Below are positions 26,637 through 37,704 of a stretch of 64,000 bases of DNA, piece by piece. The position numbers and the translations under genes are program-made. How positions within the stretch are numbered: position 1 is the stretch's first letter; every line of letters begins with the position of its first letter. The stretch comes from Sedimenticola sp. (lineage in GTDB: Bacteria; Pseudomonadota; Gammaproteobacteria; Chromatiales; Chromatiaceae). The notes beneath the pieces were generated by a model. The model searched no databases. It was not told the origin of the DNA and saw only the letters and a program-made list of their open reading frames with translations. The stretch covers positions 124,001-188,000 of the forward strand of contig PKUO01000045.1 of NCBI GenBank assembly GCA_002869585.1, in the 5' to 3' direction.

Positions 26637-27530
26637 ATGGCCATTACTGCCTCATTGGTAAAGGAACTGCGTGAGCGTACCGGTTCCGGCATGATGGAAT
26701 GCAAAAAAGCTCTGGTTGAAACCGATGGCGACATCGAAGCTGCAATTGAGTTGATGCGTAAATCAGGTCAGGCGAAAGCCGCCAAGAAATCCGGACGAAC
26801 TGCCGCTGAAGGCGTCATAGTCATCAAGTTCAGTGACGATGCCAAGAAAGCGGTCATGGCGGAAGTCAACTGCGAAACCTACTTTGTCGCTAAGGACGAA
26901 AATTTCAACTCCTTCGCCGATGCTGTGGCGGACCGGGCGCTCAATACCGACGTGGATAGCGTCGAAGCCCTTCTGGAGCAACCGCTGCATGACGGTGAAG
27001 AGACTACTGTTAATACCGCCCGTGAAGCGCTGATTGTGAAAATCGGCGAGAACATGAATGTGCGCCGTTTTAAGCGTTTCGAGACCAGTGCCGGCCAGTT
27101 GGTCAGCTATTCTCACGGTGTTCGCATCGGTGTTGTGGTCGAGCTTGAGGGTGGCAACGAAGAACTGGGCAGGGATATTGCCATGCATGTGGCCGCGACC
27201 AACCCGGTTTGCGTCTCCGAGGCACAGGTGCCGGCTGAGTTGATAGAGAAAGAGCGTGAGATCTACAAGGTCCAGGCCCTCGAGAGCGGCAAGCCGGAAA
27301 ATATCGTCGACAAGATTGTCGAGGGTCGTGTCAGCAAATATCTGGCGGAAATCACCCTGGTTGGCCAGCCTTTCGTCAAGGATCCTGACCAAACTGTAGG
27401 CAAGCTGCTTAATGCAGCCAATGCCAAGGTGCTGGGATTTGCCCGTTTCGAAGTCGGCGAAGGCATCGAAAAGCGACAGGAGAATTTCGCTGAGGAAGTG
27501 GCTGCCCAGGCAGCACAGGCGAAAGGCTAA
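26637..27530 (+). CDS. tsf: Elongation factor Ts
   Basis: EF-Ts exchanges GDP for GTP on EF-Tu. The 297-residue protein begins with the UBA-like domain ([20 protein letters not shown]), contains the conserved [20 protein letters not shown] and [15 protein letters not shown], and ends with the coiled-coil region. It is slightly longer than E. coli EF-Ts (283). It is preceded by GAGGGA about nine bases before the ATG, and is followed by a strong terminator. Confidence 0.98.
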   Translation: MAITASLVKELRERTGSGMMECKKALVETDGDIEAAIELMRKSGQAKAAKKSGRTAAEGVIVIKFSDDAKKAVMAEVNCETYFVAKDENFNSFADAVADRALNTDVDSVEALLEQPLHDGEETTVNTAREALIVKIGENMNVRRFKRFETSAGQLVSYSHGVRIGVVVELEGGNEELGRDIAMHVAATNPVCVSEAQVPAELIEKEREIYKVQALESGKPENIVDKIVEGRVSKYLAEITLVGQPFVKDPDQTVGKLLNAANAKVLGFARFEVGEGIEKRQENFAEEVAAQAAQAKG

Positions 27531-27549
27531 GACTTATTTAGGCACCACG

Positions 27550-27580
27550 CCGATCCCGGTGCAGGCCGGGATCGGTTTTT
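27550..27580 (+). terminator. Intrinsic terminator after tsf
   Basis: CCGATCCCGG and CCGGGATCGG form a perfect ten-base stem around the loop TGCAGG and are followed by TTTTT. It ends the rpsB-tsf transcript; pyrH must therefore have its own promoter or depend on read-through. Confidence 0.88.
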
Positions 27581-27613
27581 GTCTGAAGACTTATCAGGAT
27601 CTATAGAGCTAAG

Positions 27614-28336
27614 ATGTCAGAAACCATCGGCCAAAGAATATTGCTGAAAATCAGCGGCGAAGCGCTGATGGGGCAGGGTGACTTTGGAATCGATCCCCAG
27701 GTCATTGCCCGTGTGGCTGCCGACATCCGCGATCTGGTCGAAATTGGTATCCAGGTTGGTCTGGTTATCGGCGGGGGTAACATCTTCCGCGGTGAAGGAC
27801 TGGCCAAGGCTGGGGTTGATCGCGTTTCCGGTGACCATATGGGTATGCTGGCAACAGTGATGAATTCCCTGGCGATGCAGGATGCGTTGCAGAAAATCGG
27901 TGTAAAGGCGCGCGCCATGTCTGCCATAAAGATGGAACAGGTGTGCGACTTTTATGTGCAGCGACAGGCCGTGGCGCATCTTGAAGCCGGTGAAGTGGTA
28001 ATTCTGGCTGCAGGTACCGGGAACCCCTATTTCACCACGGATTCCGCCGCAAGTCTGCGCGCCATAGAGATTGGTGCGCAAATGATGATCAAGGCGACCA
28101 AGGTGGACGGCATCTATTCCGCTGATCCGATGAAGGACCCTGATGCAGAATTTTACCCGCGCCTGAGCTATGATCGTGCCTTGGCCGAGGGATTGAAGGT
28201 AATGGACGCAACAGCCATTGTGTTGTGCCGGGATAACAGCATGCCTCTGCGCGTTATGAATATTAATAATGAGGGGGCACTGCTTCGCTTAATGCGGGGA
28301 GAGGATATTGGTTCCCTGGTAGAGAGTGGAGACTGA
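27614..28336 (+). CDS. pyrH: UMP kinase
   Basis: PyrH phosphorylates UMP to UDP in pyrimidine synthesis and is a hexameric amino-acid-kinase-fold enzyme, activated by GTP. The 240-residue product shows [50 protein letters not shown] and [20 protein letters not shown]. The length matches E. coli PyrH (241). frr starts one base after its TGA (ATG 28338), so the two are coupled. Confidence 0.98.
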   Translation: MSETIGQRILLKISGEALMGQGDFGIDPQVIARVAADIRDLVEIGIQVGLVIGGGNIFRGEGLAKAGVDRVSGDHMGMLATVMNSLAMQDALQKIGVKARAMSAIKMEQVCDFYVQRQAVAHLEAGEVVILAAGTGNPYFTTDSAASLRAIEIGAQMMIKATKVDGIYSADPMKDPDAEFYPRLSYDRALAEGLKVMDATAIVLCRDNSMPLRVMNINNEGALLRLMRGEDIGSLVESGD

Positions 28337-28337
28337 G

Positions 28338-28895
28338 ATGATTGATGACGTAAAAAAAGATGCCGCTGAACGCATGGGCAAAAGTGTTGAAGCATTGGGT
28401 CACGAGTTGGCCAAAGTCCGTACCGGACGCGCCCACCCCAGCCTGCTTGATCATATTTCTGTCTCCTACTATGGTTCTCAGGTTCCTCTGAATCAGGTTG
28501 CCAATGTCAATGTGGAAGATGCCCGTACACTGGCAATCTCTCCATGGGAAAAGAACATGGTCGGACCGGTTGAAAAGGCGATCATGAACTCGGATCTTGG
28601 CCTCAACCCAAATACCGCAGGTACTGTGATTCGCGTTCCGCTGCCACCGTTGACAGAAGAGCGCCGCAAGGATTTGATCCGCGTGGTCAGAGGTGAAGCC
28701 GAACAGTCACGTGTTGCAGTACGCAATATCCGACGAGACGCCAATAGCGAGCTGAAAAATCTGGTCAAGGAGAAGTTGATCTCCGAGGATGATGAACGCC
28801 GGGGTCAGGAAATTATTCAAAAATTGACCGATCAGCACATCAAAGAGGTGGATGACCTGCTTGCCGAGAAAGAAGAAGATCTGATGTCTCTCTGA
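28338..28895 (+). CDS. frr: Ribosome recycling factor
   Basis: RRF splits post-termination ribosomes together with EF-G. The 185-residue protein contains [20 protein letters not shown], the hinge [19 protein letters not shown] and [18 protein letters not shown], all standard. The ATG at 28338 is taken as the start because it begins the family's normal N-terminus ([17 protein letters not shown]); an in-frame codon at 28326 would overlap pyrH. Confidence 0.98.
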   Translation: MIDDVKKDAAERMGKSVEALGHELAKVRTGRAHPSLLDHISVSYYGSQVPLNQVANVNVEDARTLAISPWEKNMVGPVEKAIMNSDLGLNPNTAGTVIRVPLPPLTEERRKDLIRVVRGEAEQSRVAVRNIRRDANSELKNLVKEKLISEDDERRGQEIIQKLTDQHIKEVDDLLAEKEEDLMSL

Positions 28896-28923
28896 TCCCT
28901 GGCGACAGGTATTCAGACGAGCC

Positions 28924-29691
28924 ATGCCAGACACTGACGCCAAGGGAATTCACGGCCTCACCAGGCTACCCCGTCACATTGCCATCGTCATGGACGGTAA
29001 TGGACGCTGGGCTCAGCAACGCGGTCTGCCGCGAACAGCCGGTCATAAAGCAGGCGTGAATGCCGTCAGAAACGCCGTTGAACTGTGCGGTCAGTACGGT
29101 GTAGAAGTTCTCACCCTGTTTGCCTTCAGCAGTGAAAACTGGAAAAGACCTCAGAAGGAGGTCAGCCTGTTGATGGACCTGTTCTTCTCCGCCTTGCATC
29201 GCGAGGTCAAGCGGCTCAACCGGAACAATGTTCGTCTGCGAATTATTGGCGAGCGCACAGCCTTTTCCACAAAACTCCAGGAACGTATCCACGCCGCCGA
29301 GGAGATAACCGCCGGGAATAGTGGCCTGGTGCTTCAGGTCGCGGCCAATTACGGGGGGCGTTGGGACATTACCCAGGCAGCAAGGCAGATCGCCGCCAGA
29401 ATCGAAACCGGGAATCTGACCTCCGCCGAGATCAATGAAGCCTTGCTGTCGGAATATCTCTGCTTCCACGAATTGCCCGATCCCGATCTGTTCATCCGCA
29501 CTGGCGGTGAGCAACGCCTGAGCAATTTCATGCTGTGGCAGGCAGCCTATACCGAACTGTATTTCACCGAGGCGCTGTGGCCTGATTTCGATGCGATGGC
29601 ATTCAGCCAGGCCCTGCAATCCTTCCAAAGTCGCGAGCGACGTTTTGGGAAGACCGGCGAACAGGCCCGGTCAGAAACGGGCAAGGATTAA
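28924..29691 (+). CDS. uppS: Undecaprenyl diphosphate synthase
   Basis: UppS adds eight isopentenyl units to farnesyl diphosphate, making the C55 carrier for peptidoglycan and O-antigen. The 255-residue cis-prenyltransferase has the catalytic MDGNGRWAQQRGLPR, AGHKAGVNAVR, LFAFSSENWKRP and the C-terminal DLFIRTGGEQRLSNF. No membrane segment is seen, as normal for this peripheral enzyme. It precedes cdsA by a few bases. Confidence 0.97.
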   Translation: MPDTDAKGIHGLTRLPRHIAIVMDGNGRWAQQRGLPRTAGHKAGVNAVRNAVELCGQYGVEVLTLFAFSSENWKRPQKEVSLLMDLFFSALHREVKRLNRNNVRLRIIGERTAFSTKLQERIHAAEEITAGNSGLVLQVAANYGGRWDITQAARQIAARIETGNLTSAEINEALLSEYLCFHELPDPDLFIRTGGEQRLSNFMLWQAAYTELYFTEALWPDFDAMAFSQALQSFQSRERRFGKTGEQARSETGKD

Positions 29692-29697
29692 GGCATT

Positions 29698-30519
29698 ATG
29701 CTAAATCAGCGGGTCATCACAGCCTTGATTCTCTTGCCACTTGTCCTCGGGGCCGTATTTCTTCTGCCGACAGGGGGGTTCGCCATCGCGGTGGCGCTGG
29801 TCGTACTGTTGGCGGGCAGGGAGTGGCTGGCATTGGCCAGGCTGAACGGCACCAACCAGACGATGGGTTTTTTTATTGCGCTTTTGGCCATCATGGGCGC
29901 AGGTTATCTGCTCATTACCCACACCGCATCAGGTATCTACCTGTTCGCTGCGATATCCCTCTGGTGGTTTTACACCGTCATCTTTTTGATACGCTACAAT
30001 CCGGCAAACGCCACGCAGGCAGGCGTTCTGCTTAAATCCGGGTATGGAGTCCTGTTGTTATCATCCGCCTGGCTGGCGCTGGTCGCTATCCATGGTTTTT
30101 CTGATGACGGACCATGGTTGGTGTTGTTCACCATGTCATTGACCTGGGTCGCTGACACGGCCGCCTATTTTAGTGGCATGCGTTGGGGGCGTGTGAAGCT
30201 GGCACCGAACATCAGTCCTGGAAAGACCCGCGAAGGGGTCTATGGCGCCCTGTTCGGGGCCATGCTCTGGGGGCTGCTGCTGGCCTGGTGGCAACCGCAG
30301 CTAGGCCATCCGTTGGTGTTGATTCTCTTTTGTATCCTGCTCTGTCTGGTCTCGGTTTCCGGTGATCTGTTCGAGAGCCTGCTGAAGCGTCAGGCGGGAA
30401 TCAAGGACAGCGGTAATCTGCTGCCAGGCCACGGCGGAGTGCTGGACAGGATTGACAGCCTGATTGCCGTGGCCCCGGTTTTCGCCTTTGGTCTCTATCT
30501 CTCGGGAGCATCCGCATGA
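29698..30519 (+). CDS. cdsA: Phosphatidate cytidylyltransferase
   Basis: CdsA makes CDP-diacylglycerol from phosphatidic acid and CTP in the inner membrane. The 273-residue protein has about eight hydrophobic segments and the family signature near the C-terminus ([22 protein letters not shown]), followed by [15 protein letters not shown]. The ATG overlaps no neighbour; its TGA overlaps dxr by four bases. Confidence 0.96.
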   Translation: MLNQRVITALILLPLVLGAVFLLPTGGFAIAVALVVLLAGREWLALARLNGTNQTMGFFIALLAIMGAGYLLITHTASGIYLFAAISLWWFYTVIFLIRYNPANATQAGVLLKSGYGVLLLSSAWLALVAIHGFSDDGPWLVLFTMSLTWVADTAAYFSGMRWGRVKLAPNISPGKTREGVYGALFGAMLWGLLLAWWQPQLGHPLVLILFCILLCLVSVSGDLFESLLKRQAGIKDSGNLLPGHGGVLDRIDSLIAVAPVFAFGLYLSGASA

Positions 30520-31697
30520 TCGGACTGACTATCCTCGGTTCCACCGGATCGATCGGCGTCAGCACTCTGGATGTGGCCGGGCGCCATACTGATCGTTACA
30601 GAGTGATCGCACTCAGCGCAAACCGGGATGTCGATGGGATAGAAAAACAGTGCCTGGCGTTCAAGCCCGAGTTTGCGGTGATGGCCGATCCGGCTGCAGC
30701 CAAAGCGCTGAAGACAAGGCTCTCCTCCCATGGTCTGATGACCCAGGTGCTGGCCGGTGTTGAGGGGCTTGAAACGGTCGCTGCCCTACCTCAGGTGGAT
30801 TATGTGATGGCGGCAATCGTCGGTGCGGCGGGATTGTTACCTGCGCTCGCAGCTGTCAGAGCAGGAAAACGCATACTGCTCGCGAACAAGGAGTCTCTGG
30901 TGGTTTCCGGCGAGCTGTTTATTCGCGAGGCGGAGGATCACGGCGCAGAAATTCTGCCTATCGACAGTGAACACAATGCGCTGTTTCAATGCATGCCGGC
31001 CAACTTTCAGCAGGGTCTGGAAGAGGTCGGGGTGACGCGCATTCTGCTCACAGCCTCCGGGGGGCCCTTTCGTACGATGCCGCTGGAGTCCTTGTCAGCG
31101 GTAACGCCCGATCAGGCCTGCGCCCATCCGAACTGGTCGATGGGACGCAAGATATCCGTTGACTCCGCAACAATGATGAACAAAGGGCTGGAGGTTATCG
31201 AGGCCTGCTGGCTCTTCCATACCCGCCCGGACAAGATCCAGGTGGTGCTGCACCCGCAAAGCGTCATACATTCCATGGTGGAGTACAGCGACGGCTCTAT
31301 TCTCGCCCAGTTGGGCAACCCGGATATGCGCACGCCAATCGCCCATGCGCTGGCCTGGCCTGAGCGTATCAGTTCCGGCGTTGCCTCTCTGGATCTGTTC
31401 CAGGTGGCGCGGCTGGATTTTGAGGCGCCGGACCTGGAACGTTTTCCCTGTCTCGCACTGGCCTATCGGGCCATCGAGGCCTCAGGCACCGCACCGGCAA
31501 TTCTGAATGCCGCAAACGAAGTCGCGGTCGATGCCTTTCTGACGGGGCGGATCGGTTTCACCCGGATTGCGACCCTGATCGAGGATGTCCTTGCCAAGAT
31601 GCCTATCGATCATGATCCGGATTTGGAGCACCTGCTCGCGGTGGATGCAGAAGCGCGCCGCATCGCGGAACAATCAATAGTGAGCCGGGTCTCATAG
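30516..31697 (+). CDS. dxr: 1-deoxy-D-xylulose 5-phosphate reductoisomerase
   Basis: Dxr (IspC) carries out the NADPH-dependent second step of the methylerythritol phosphate route to isoprenoids. The 393-residue protein has the NADPH site [17 protein letters not shown], the catalytic segments [15 protein letters not shown] and [12 protein letters not shown], and [14 protein letters not shown]. The ATG lies inside the cdsA stop (ATGA), so translation is probably coupled. Confidence 0.97.
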   Translation: MIGLTILGSTGSIGVSTLDVAGRHTDRYRVIALSANRDVDGIEKQCLAFKPEFAVMADPAAAKALKTRLSSHGLMTQVLAGVEGLETVAALPQVDYVMAAIVGAAGLLPALAAVRAGKRILLANKESLVVSGELFIREAEDHGAEILPIDSEHNALFQCMPANFQQGLEEVGVTRILLTASGGPFRTMPLESLSAVTPDQACAHPNWSMGRKISVDSATMMNKGLEVIEACWLFHTRPDKIQVVLHPQSVIHSMVEYSDGSILAQLGNPDMRTPIAHALAWPERISSGVASLDLFQVARLDFEAPDLERFPCLALAYRAIEASGTAPAILNAANEVAVDAFLTGRIGFTRIATLIEDVLAKMPIDHDPDLEHLLAVDAEARRIAEQSIVSRVS

Positions 31698-31702
31698 TCG
31701 AT

Positions 31703-33112
31703 ATGGACTCACTATTCTTCACGCTTGCATCCTTTATCGTTGCGCTGGCCATACTGATCGCAGTGCATGAATTCGGGCATTTCTGGGTCGCCAGAAAGCT
31801 GGGCGTCAAAGTGCTGCGCTTCTCCATCGGTTTCGGCAAACCCCTTTGGCGTTATCAGGAGGCCAGTGAGCCCGCATCCAATCCCTCTCAGGGCCTTGCC
31901 AGCAAAGCCGGGGATGGCACCGAATATGTGATAGCGGCCATCCCGCTGGGCGGTTACGTCAAGATGCTGGATGAGCGCGAGGGTGAGGTGGCGGAATCCG
32001 AACAGCACCGTGCATTCAATCGCCAGAGCATCCCGGTGCGCAGCGCCATAGTCGCCGCCGGACCACTCTTCAATTTTATCTTCGCGATACTCGCCTTCTG
32101 GTTCATTTTCATGGTGGGCGATACCGGAACGCGGGCCATCGTGGGGGAGATCAAGCCGGACTCAATGGCGGAGATTGCCGGATTTCAGACGGGCGACGAA
32201 ATTTCCCATATTGGTAACCGCTATTCCCCCACCTGGGAGTCGGCGCTCTACGCGTTTCTCTCCGAATCGGGCGCTGATGATGACATACCCGTCAAAGTGA
32301 CCGATGCCTCGGGAATACAGCAGACACGATTGCTTCCCTCAGGCCAGCTGGCTGAGTTGATAGATCAGGGCAACCCCCTGGATTCGATCGGTCTGTCGCC
32401 CAAGCGACCAACCATACCTCCGGTTCTCGGACAGATAGTGGCGGGTGACCCAGCCGATAAGGCCGGGCTTGTGGCGGGTGATGAGGTCCTGTCAGTGGAT
32501 GGGGTGCAGATAGACAGTTGGCAGGAATTTGTCAGCTACGTCAGAAAAAATCCAGGGAAAACCATCGATCTTGATGTACAGCGCGATGGTCAGGGTATCC
32601 CCCTGCAGGTGGTGGTCGGAAAACAGGTGGTTGAGGGTGAGTTGATCGGGCGTATCGGCGCAGGTGTCTCGGTGCCGGATGATCTCTATGATGATTACCG
32701 AACCGTGATTCGTTACGGACCGGTGGAAGCGATAGGTGTCTCAGTGAGTAAAACCTGGGATATGTCGATTTTTCTGGTGAAGATGGTTGGCCGGATGATC
32801 ACCGGACAGGCCTCGGTCAAGAACCTCAGCGGTCCCATCTCGATCGCACAAACAGCCGGAAAGTCGGCCAGCTACGGTTTTGCCTATTTCGTTAAATTCC
32901 TGGCGCTGGTGAGCATCAGCCTGGGGGTACTCAACCTTCTGCCCATTCCGGTGCTCGATGGCGGGCATCTGTTCTTTTTCCTGATTGAGGCGATCAAGGG
33001 TGGTCCTCTGTCGGAACAGGCGCAGTTGCAGGGGCAAAAAATCGGGATGATCCTGCTGCTGGCTTTGATGGCGCTGGCCTTCTATGTCGATATCGCCCGT
33101 TTGCTGGGATAG
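31703..33112 (+). CDS. rseP: Site-2 intramembrane metalloprotease RseP
   Basis: RseP cuts the anti-sigma factor RseA inside the membrane after DegS and thereby releases sigma E. The 469-residue protein shows the zinc motif AVHEFGHFWVARKLGV in the first membrane helix, two PDZ domains (residues about 135-290) and the C-terminal LNLLPIPVLDGGHLFFFLIE. It is slightly longer than E. coli RseP (450), mainly because of a short insertion after the first helix (ASEPASNPSQGLASKAGDG). It follows dxr by five bases. Confidence 0.96.
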   Translation: MDSLFFTLASFIVALAILIAVHEFGHFWVARKLGVKVLRFSIGFGKPLWRYQEASEPASNPSQGLASKAGDGTEYVIAAIPLGGYVKMLDEREGEVAESEQHRAFNRQSIPVRSAIVAAGPLFNFIFAILAFWFIFMVGDTGTRAIVGEIKPDSMAEIAGFQTGDEISHIGNRYSPTWESALYAFLSESGADDDIPVKVTDASGIQQTRLLPSGQLAELIDQGNPLDSIGLSPKRPTIPPVLGQIVAGDPADKAGLVAGDEVLSVDGVQIDSWQEFVSYVRKNPGKTIDLDVQRDGQGIPLQVVVGKQVVEGELIGRIGAGVSVPDDLYDDYRTVIRYGPVEAIGVSVSKTWDMSIFLVKMVGRMITGQASVKNLSGPISIAQTAGKSASYGFAYFVKFLALVSISLGVLNLLPIPVLDGGHLFFFLIEAIKGGPLSEQAQLQGQKIGMILLLALMALAFYVDIARLLG

Positions 33113-33253
33113 TACCGAAAGTTTCATTATACTATGGCGTTTTACAGGCTATTCCCAAGAGACAAAGCATCTGCAGAAGGATAGGTCAGAGGGGTTATCT
33201 GACAGAAGCCGGCAAACTGGTGGTGTTTGGGGTAATTTTCATAATAATCAGAC

Positions 33254-33262
33254 TGATATAAT
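33254..33262 (+). promoter_or_regulatory. Extended -10 promoter immediately before bamA
   Basis: TGATATAAT fits the extended -10 consensus TGnTATAAT exactly. The last T is at 33262, so the start point is expected at about 33269, which is the A of the bamA ATG. No Shine-Dalgarno sequence precedes that ATG. Confidence 0.55.
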
Positions 33263-33268
33263 CAAAAC

Positions 33269-35566
33269 ATGAATTCAGTTATTAAGTTATTGGGTGCTTT
33301 GATGCTCGTTACGGCCGGCTACCTTCCGGTGTCTGCGACGGCCGAAACTTTCACTATCAAGGATATCCGGGTCGAAGGTCTGCAACGCATTTCAGCGGGG
33401 ACGGTGTTCAATTACCTGCCGGTGAAAATTGGCGAACAGATTGAATCTGAAAAGACCGGGGATATCATCCGGGACCTGTTCAAAACCGGCTTCTTCAAAG
33501 ATGTCAGGCTGGAGAGGGAGGACGATGTACTGATTGTATTCGTCACTGAACGTCCCGCCATCGCGAAAATTGATATCTCCGGCAATAAGTCACTGGAGAA
33601 GGAGCAGTTGCTGCTTGCCCTCAAGGATATCGGTCTGGCCGAAGGGCGGGTGTTTAACCGCTCGGTGCTGGATAAGATCGAACAGGAACTGCAGCGCCAG
33701 TATTTCAGTCAGGGCAAGTACGCGGTGAAACTCGAATCGACTGTCACACCACTGGAAAGAAACCGCGTTGCCATTGCGATTGACATCTCGGAAGGCATGA
33801 CCGCCAAGATCAAGCAGATCAATATCATCGGGAACCGGGCCTTCGAGGAAGATGATCTGCTCGATGAGTTTGAGCTGAGTCCTCCCACCTTCTGGTCGTT
33901 TTTTACCAAGAATGACCAGTATTCAAAGCAGAAGCTCTCGGCTGATCTGGAAACCCTGCGGTCCTATTATCTGGACCGGGGCTATATCAATTTCGAAATC
34001 ACCTCCACCCAGGTCTCCATTACTCCGGATAAGAAGGACATCTATGTCACCATCAACCTCGCCGAGGGGGATGTCTACAGCATCAGCGATATCAAGCTGG
34101 CAGGACAGATGGTGGTCGCCAAGGAGGATATCTTCCCGCTGATTCACCTGACGCGGGGAACGGTTTTTTCACGCAAGGATGTGCTGGAGAGCTCTGAGCG
34201 CATCACCCGGATGCTCTCCAACAAGGGCTACGCATTCGCCAACATAAACAGCATTCCGGAGATCGATGAAGACAACAAGCAGATAGCGATTACCTACTAT
34301 GTCGATCCGGGTAGCCGTGTCTATGTGCGCCGGGTGAACATGCGTGGAAATTACAGCACGCGCGATGAAGTGCTGCGTCGGGAGATGAGGCAGATGGAGT
34401 CTGCCTGGTTCTCCAGCGAACTGGTGAGCCGTTCCAGGGAGCGTCTGCAACGCCTCGGTTATTTTGATGATGTAACCATTGAGACCCCGGCGGTTCCCGG
34501 CTCGACGGACCAGGTGGATATCAATGTCGGGATTACCGAGAAACCCATGGGCAATCTCATGGCGGGTCTCGGTTTTTCCCAGGCGGACGGCTTTATTCTC
34601 AGCGCCAGTATCACCCAGAATAACTTTCTCGGTACCGGCAAGCGGGTCAGCCTGGCGTTCAATAACAGTAGCTCAAACACCCACTACGAACTTGGCTACG
34701 ACAACCCCTACTATACGGTTGATGGCATCAGCCGGGGTTTTACCCTGAGTTACAAGAAGACCGATTTTGACGAGGTCGATACTGCACGTTACCTGACCGA
34801 CATAGGCCTGATCGGTGTGGATTTTGGTATTCCTATCAGTGAGACTGATCGAATCAAGTTCAACTTCGATCTGGTGGATACCACCTTCAAGATCCCGGAT
34901 GACGCCTCGGATGAGATCGCCCAGTACAAGTTGGATAACGGCGACAGCTTTCTCGACTTCAGGCTGGGGAGCAGCTGGACGCGGGATTCGCGTAACTCAT
35001 CACTGCTGCCGACCAGAGGCGGGCTGCAGCGCTTCTCCGCCAGTGTCACCCTGCCGGGTAGCGATCTGGAGTATTACAAGGTCGCCTACAAACACAAACG
35101 CTACTTTCCGCTGAATAAGACTTTCACCCTCGCGCTCAATGGTGACATTGCCTACGGTGATTCTTACGGAGATACCAGTTACATGCCCCTGTGGGAAAAC
35201 TACTTCGGTGGCGGCGTGAGAACGGTCAGGGGCTTCAGGGACTACAGTCTCGGTCCCAGAGACAGCAATGACGACCCATTGGGCGGCAATATGCGTCTCG
35301 GCGCGAATGCCGAACTGTTTTTTCCCGCGCCGTTCAAAGCGGCGGAAAAGTCTGTCAGGTTGGGCCTGTTTCTTGACGCGGGCACCATCTATGACACCTC
35401 CCGGGGTTCCGGGTTCGATACCGGGGAATTCCGCTATTCAGCCGGTCTCTCGCTGCTCTGGCTATCACCGCTGGGGCCACTGGGCATGAGCCTGGGTATG
35501 CCGCTAAATGATCAGTCCAGTGATGACCTTGAAGTCTTCCAGTTCACACTGGGCACTACCTTCTAA
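33269..35566 (+). CDS. bamA: Outer membrane protein assembly factor BamA
   Basis: BamA inserts beta-barrel proteins into the outer membrane. The 765-residue precursor has a signal peptide ([20 protein letters not shown]), five POTRA domains (from [19 protein letters not shown] to about residue 420) and a C-terminal 16-stranded barrel, with the conserved [13 protein letters not shown] loop and a terminal phenylalanine in FQFTLGTTF. No ribosome site is visible before the ATG (AATCAAAAC precedes it), while an extended -10 lies seven bases upstream. It precedes skp, as expected. Confidence 0.97.
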   Translation: MNSVIKLLGALMLVTAGYLPVSATAETFTIKDIRVEGLQRISAGTVFNYLPVKIGEQIESEKTGDIIRDLFKTGFFKDVRLEREDDVLIVFVTERPAIAKIDISGNKSLEKEQLLLALKDIGLAEGRVFNRSVLDKIEQELQRQYFSQGKYAVKLESTVTPLERNRVAIAIDISEGMTAKIKQINIIGNRAFEEDDLLDEFELSPPTFWSFFTKNDQYSKQKLSADLETLRSYYLDRGYINFEITSTQVSITPDKKDIYVTINLAEGDVYSISDIKLAGQMVVAKEDIFPLIHLTRGTVFSRKDVLESSERITRMLSNKGYAFANINSIPEIDEDNKQIAITYYVDPGSRVYVRRVNMRGNYSTRDEVLRREMRQMESAWFSSELVSRSRERLQRLGYFDDVTIETPAVPGSTDQVDINVGITEKPMGNLMAGLGFSQADGFILSASITQNNFLGTGKRVSLAFNNSSSNTHYELGYDNPYYTVDGISRGFTLSYKKTDFDEVDTARYLTDIGLIGVDFGIPISETDRIKFNFDLVDTTFKIPDDASDEIAQYKLDNGDSFLDFRLGSSWTRDSRNSSLLPTRGGLQRFSASVTLPGSDLEYYKVAYKHKRYFPLNKTFTLALNGDIAYGDSYGDTSYMPLWENYFGGGVRTVRGFRDYSLGPRDSNDDPLGGNMRLGANAELFFPAPFKAAEKSVRLGLFLDAGTIYDTSRGSGFDTGEFRYSAGLSLLWLSPLGPLGMSLGMPLNDQSSDDLEVFQFTLGTTF

Positions 35567-35581
35567 TTTTGGAGAATTGCC

Positions 35582-36106
35582 TTGAAAACAACAGTATTAG
35601 GGATTTTATTTTCAGGCCTGCTGATTGCAGCAACACCTCCATTGCATGCCGAGCAGTACAAGATAGGTATTGTCAATCCGAATGCACTGGTTGAAAGCTC
35701 ACCTCAATATGAGGATGTCAGAAAAGATCTGGAGGCAGAATTCGATCGCCGCAACCAGGATCTGATCAGCAAGCAGAAACAGTTGAAGAAACTTGAAGAC
35801 AAACTGGCGACCGATGGCGCAGTGATGAGCACAGACGAGGTACAGCGTCTGGAGCAGGATATCCGCACCCATCGCCGCAATCTCAACCGGGTGCGCGACG
35901 AGTACCGGGAAGACCTGAATCTGCGTCGCACTGAAGAGTTCAATAAACTGCTGAAGCAGGTTTCGGAAGTGGTCCACCAGGTAGCCGAGCAGGAGAATTT
36001 TGACATCATCCTGAGCCAGGGCGTGGTGTACGCGAGCAAGCGTGTCGATATGACCAAGAATGTCCTCGACCGCTTGATTGAACAATACAAGCAGAACAAA
36101 AAATAA
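35582..36106 (+). CDS. skp: Periplasmic chaperone Skp (OmpH)
   Basis: Skp captures unfolded outer-membrane proteins in the periplasm. The 174-residue precursor has a signal peptide (TTVLGILFSGLLIAATPPLHA), KIGIVNPNALVESSPQYEDV, and a long charged coiled-coil tentacle region (QKQLKKLEDKLATDGAV onward). The start codon is TTG at 35582, preceded by GGAGA with about six bases of spacing; no in-frame ATG before the signal peptide exists. It lies 15 bases after bamA. Confidence 0.95.
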   Translation: MKTTVLGILFSGLLIAATPPLHAEQYKIGIVNPNALVESSPQYEDVRKDLEAEFDRRNQDLISKQKQLKKLEDKLATDGAVMSTDEVQRLEQDIRTHRRNLNRVRDEYREDLNLRRTEEFNKLLKQVSEVVHQVAEQENFDIILSQGVVYASKRVDMTKNVLDRLIEQYKQNKK

Positions 36107-36121
36107 CATATAGGTTGCCGC

Positions 36122-37159
36122 ATGGCATTTCGGTTAGGAGAGCTGGCGGAACTTATCGGTGCCCGGGTGCAAGGCGACCCGGACACCGAAATCAGCCATG
36201 TAGATACCATTCAGGATGCCACTCCTGGCGCAATCTGTTTTCTCGCCAACCAGAAATACCACCGTCATCTTGCGGATACCCAGGCCTCCGCGGTAATTCT
36301 TGGGGCGGAATATCTGGATGATTGTCAGGCCAACGCCCTGGTCTGTGATAATCCTTATCTGGCTTATGCTCGCATTGCCGCGTATATGTACCCCAGAGAG
36401 GTTAAGGCTGGAGGCATAGATCCATCGGCCGTGGTCTCGGAACAGGCCACCGTATCGCCGGACGCATGGGTTGGCCCCCAAGCTGTGATCGAAGCGGGTG
36501 TGGTGGTCGCGGCGCGTGTTCAGATTGGCCCGGGCTGTGTGGTCTGCCGGGATTCGACGCTGGGCGATGACAGCCAACTGGTAGCCAATGTCACTCTTTG
36601 CCCCGGAACCCAGATCGGTCGTCGAGTCCTCATTCATCCAGGTGCGGTGATCGGCAGCGATGGTTTTGGCTTGGCGAACAACCGGGGACAGTGGGAAAAA
36701 GTGCCGCAGCTCGGCAGGGTGATCATCGGTGATGATGTTGAAGTCGGCGCCAATACCACCATCGACCGCGGCGCTCTGCGCGATACGGTGATCGCAGACG
36801 GCGTCAAGCTGGATAACCAGATCCAGATTGCCCACAACGTGCAGATTGGTGAGCATACTGCGATCGCGGGATGTGCTGGAATTGCAGGCTCCACGACAAT
36901 TGGCAAGTATTGTTCGATCGGAGGCGGTGTTGGTATCGCAGGGCATCTGGAAATAGGGGATAATGTGCACTTTTCCGGACAGTCACTGGTGACCCGGTCA
37001 TTTAAGGAGCCCGGTTATTACAGTGGAAATTTCCCAGCGATGGCCAATAGTGAATGGCGAAAGACTGTTGCCAGGATTCGCCGTATGGAAGATATGATGA
37101 AGCGTTTGAAGGCGCTGGAAAAAAGTCTGCCTTCGATCCAGGAAAACGACACAGAGTAG
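36122..37159 (+). CDS. lpxD: UDP-3-O-acylglucosamine N-acyltransferase LpxD
   Basis: LpxD adds the second acyl chain to UDP-3-O-acylglucosamine in lipid A synthesis. The 345-residue protein has the uridine-binding N-terminal domain ([20 protein letters not shown]), a long left-handed beta-helix of hexapeptide repeats, with catalytic His in [19 protein letters not shown], and a C-terminal helix ([14 protein letters not shown]). Length and order match E. coli LpxD (341). Confidence 0.97.
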   Translation: MAFRLGELAELIGARVQGDPDTEISHVDTIQDATPGAICFLANQKYHRHLADTQASAVILGAEYLDDCQANALVCDNPYLAYARIAAYMYPREVKAGGIDPSAVVSEQATVSPDAWVGPQAVIEAGVVVAARVQIGPGCVVCRDSTLGDDSQLVANVTLCPGTQIGRRVLIHPGAVIGSDGFGLANNRGQWEKVPQLGRVIIGDDVEVGANTTIDRGALRDTVIADGVKLDNQIQIAHNVQIGEHTAIAGCAGIAGSTTIGKYCSIGGGVGIAGHLEIGDNVHFSGQSLVTRSFKEPGYYSGNFPAMANSEWRKTVARIRRMEDMMKRLKALEKSLPSIQENDTE

Positions 37160-37254
37160 CCCTCTTACTCTTACCTGAATAACGACTAAACAAACAATTA
37201 TAAAAACCTATTTGATCATCGACATCCGGGATGTACGGTGACAGGAGGCAAATT

Positions 37255-37704
37255 TTGAGCGTCATGGACATCAATAAGGTGCTGAGCTTGTTGCCGCACC
37301 GCTACCCTTTTTTGCTGATTGACCGGGTCTTGGAATTTGAAAAAAACCACCGGCTGTTGGCAATAAAAAATGTGACCTACAACGAACCCTTTTTCAATGG
37401 TCATTTCCCCATCAGACCAGTGATGCCAGGTGTGCTGATTGTCGAGGCAATGGCCCAGGCAACCGGCCTGCTGGCGATGGAGTCCAACCCCGAAACCAAC
37501 ACGGAAACCTCAATCTATTTGTTTGTTGGAATCGATAAAGCCCGCTTCAAGCGGCCGGTCGAACCCGGTGATCAGCTCGAGATCGAGGTATTTCAGAAAG
37601 GCATGAAACGGGGCATTGGCATTTTTTCCGGGACGGCCAAGGTGGATGGCAAGATTGCCGCCACGGCTGACATCATGTGTACTGCCAGGGATTTTGCTGC
37701 TTGA
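37255..37704 (+). CDS. fabZ: 3-hydroxyacyl-ACP dehydratase FabZ
   Basis: FabZ dehydrates beta-hydroxyacyl-ACP in fatty-acid elongation and competes with LpxA for the same substrate. The 149-residue hot-dog-fold protein contains [18 protein letters not shown], catalytic His in [16 protein letters not shown] and catalytic Glu in [10 protein letters not shown] choose TTG 37255, because AGGAGG (37243-37248) is six bases upstream; the next ATG, at 37264, would be 15 bases from it. E. coli fabZ also starts with TTG and gives 151 residues. Confidence 0.95.
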   Translation: MSVMDINKVLSLLPHRYPFLLIDRVLEFEKNHRLLAIKNVTYNEPFFNGHFPIRPVMPGVLIVEAMAQATGLLAMESNPETNTETSIYLFVGIDKARFKRPVEPGDQLEIEVFQKGMKRGIGIFSGTAKVDGKIAATADIMCTARDFAA

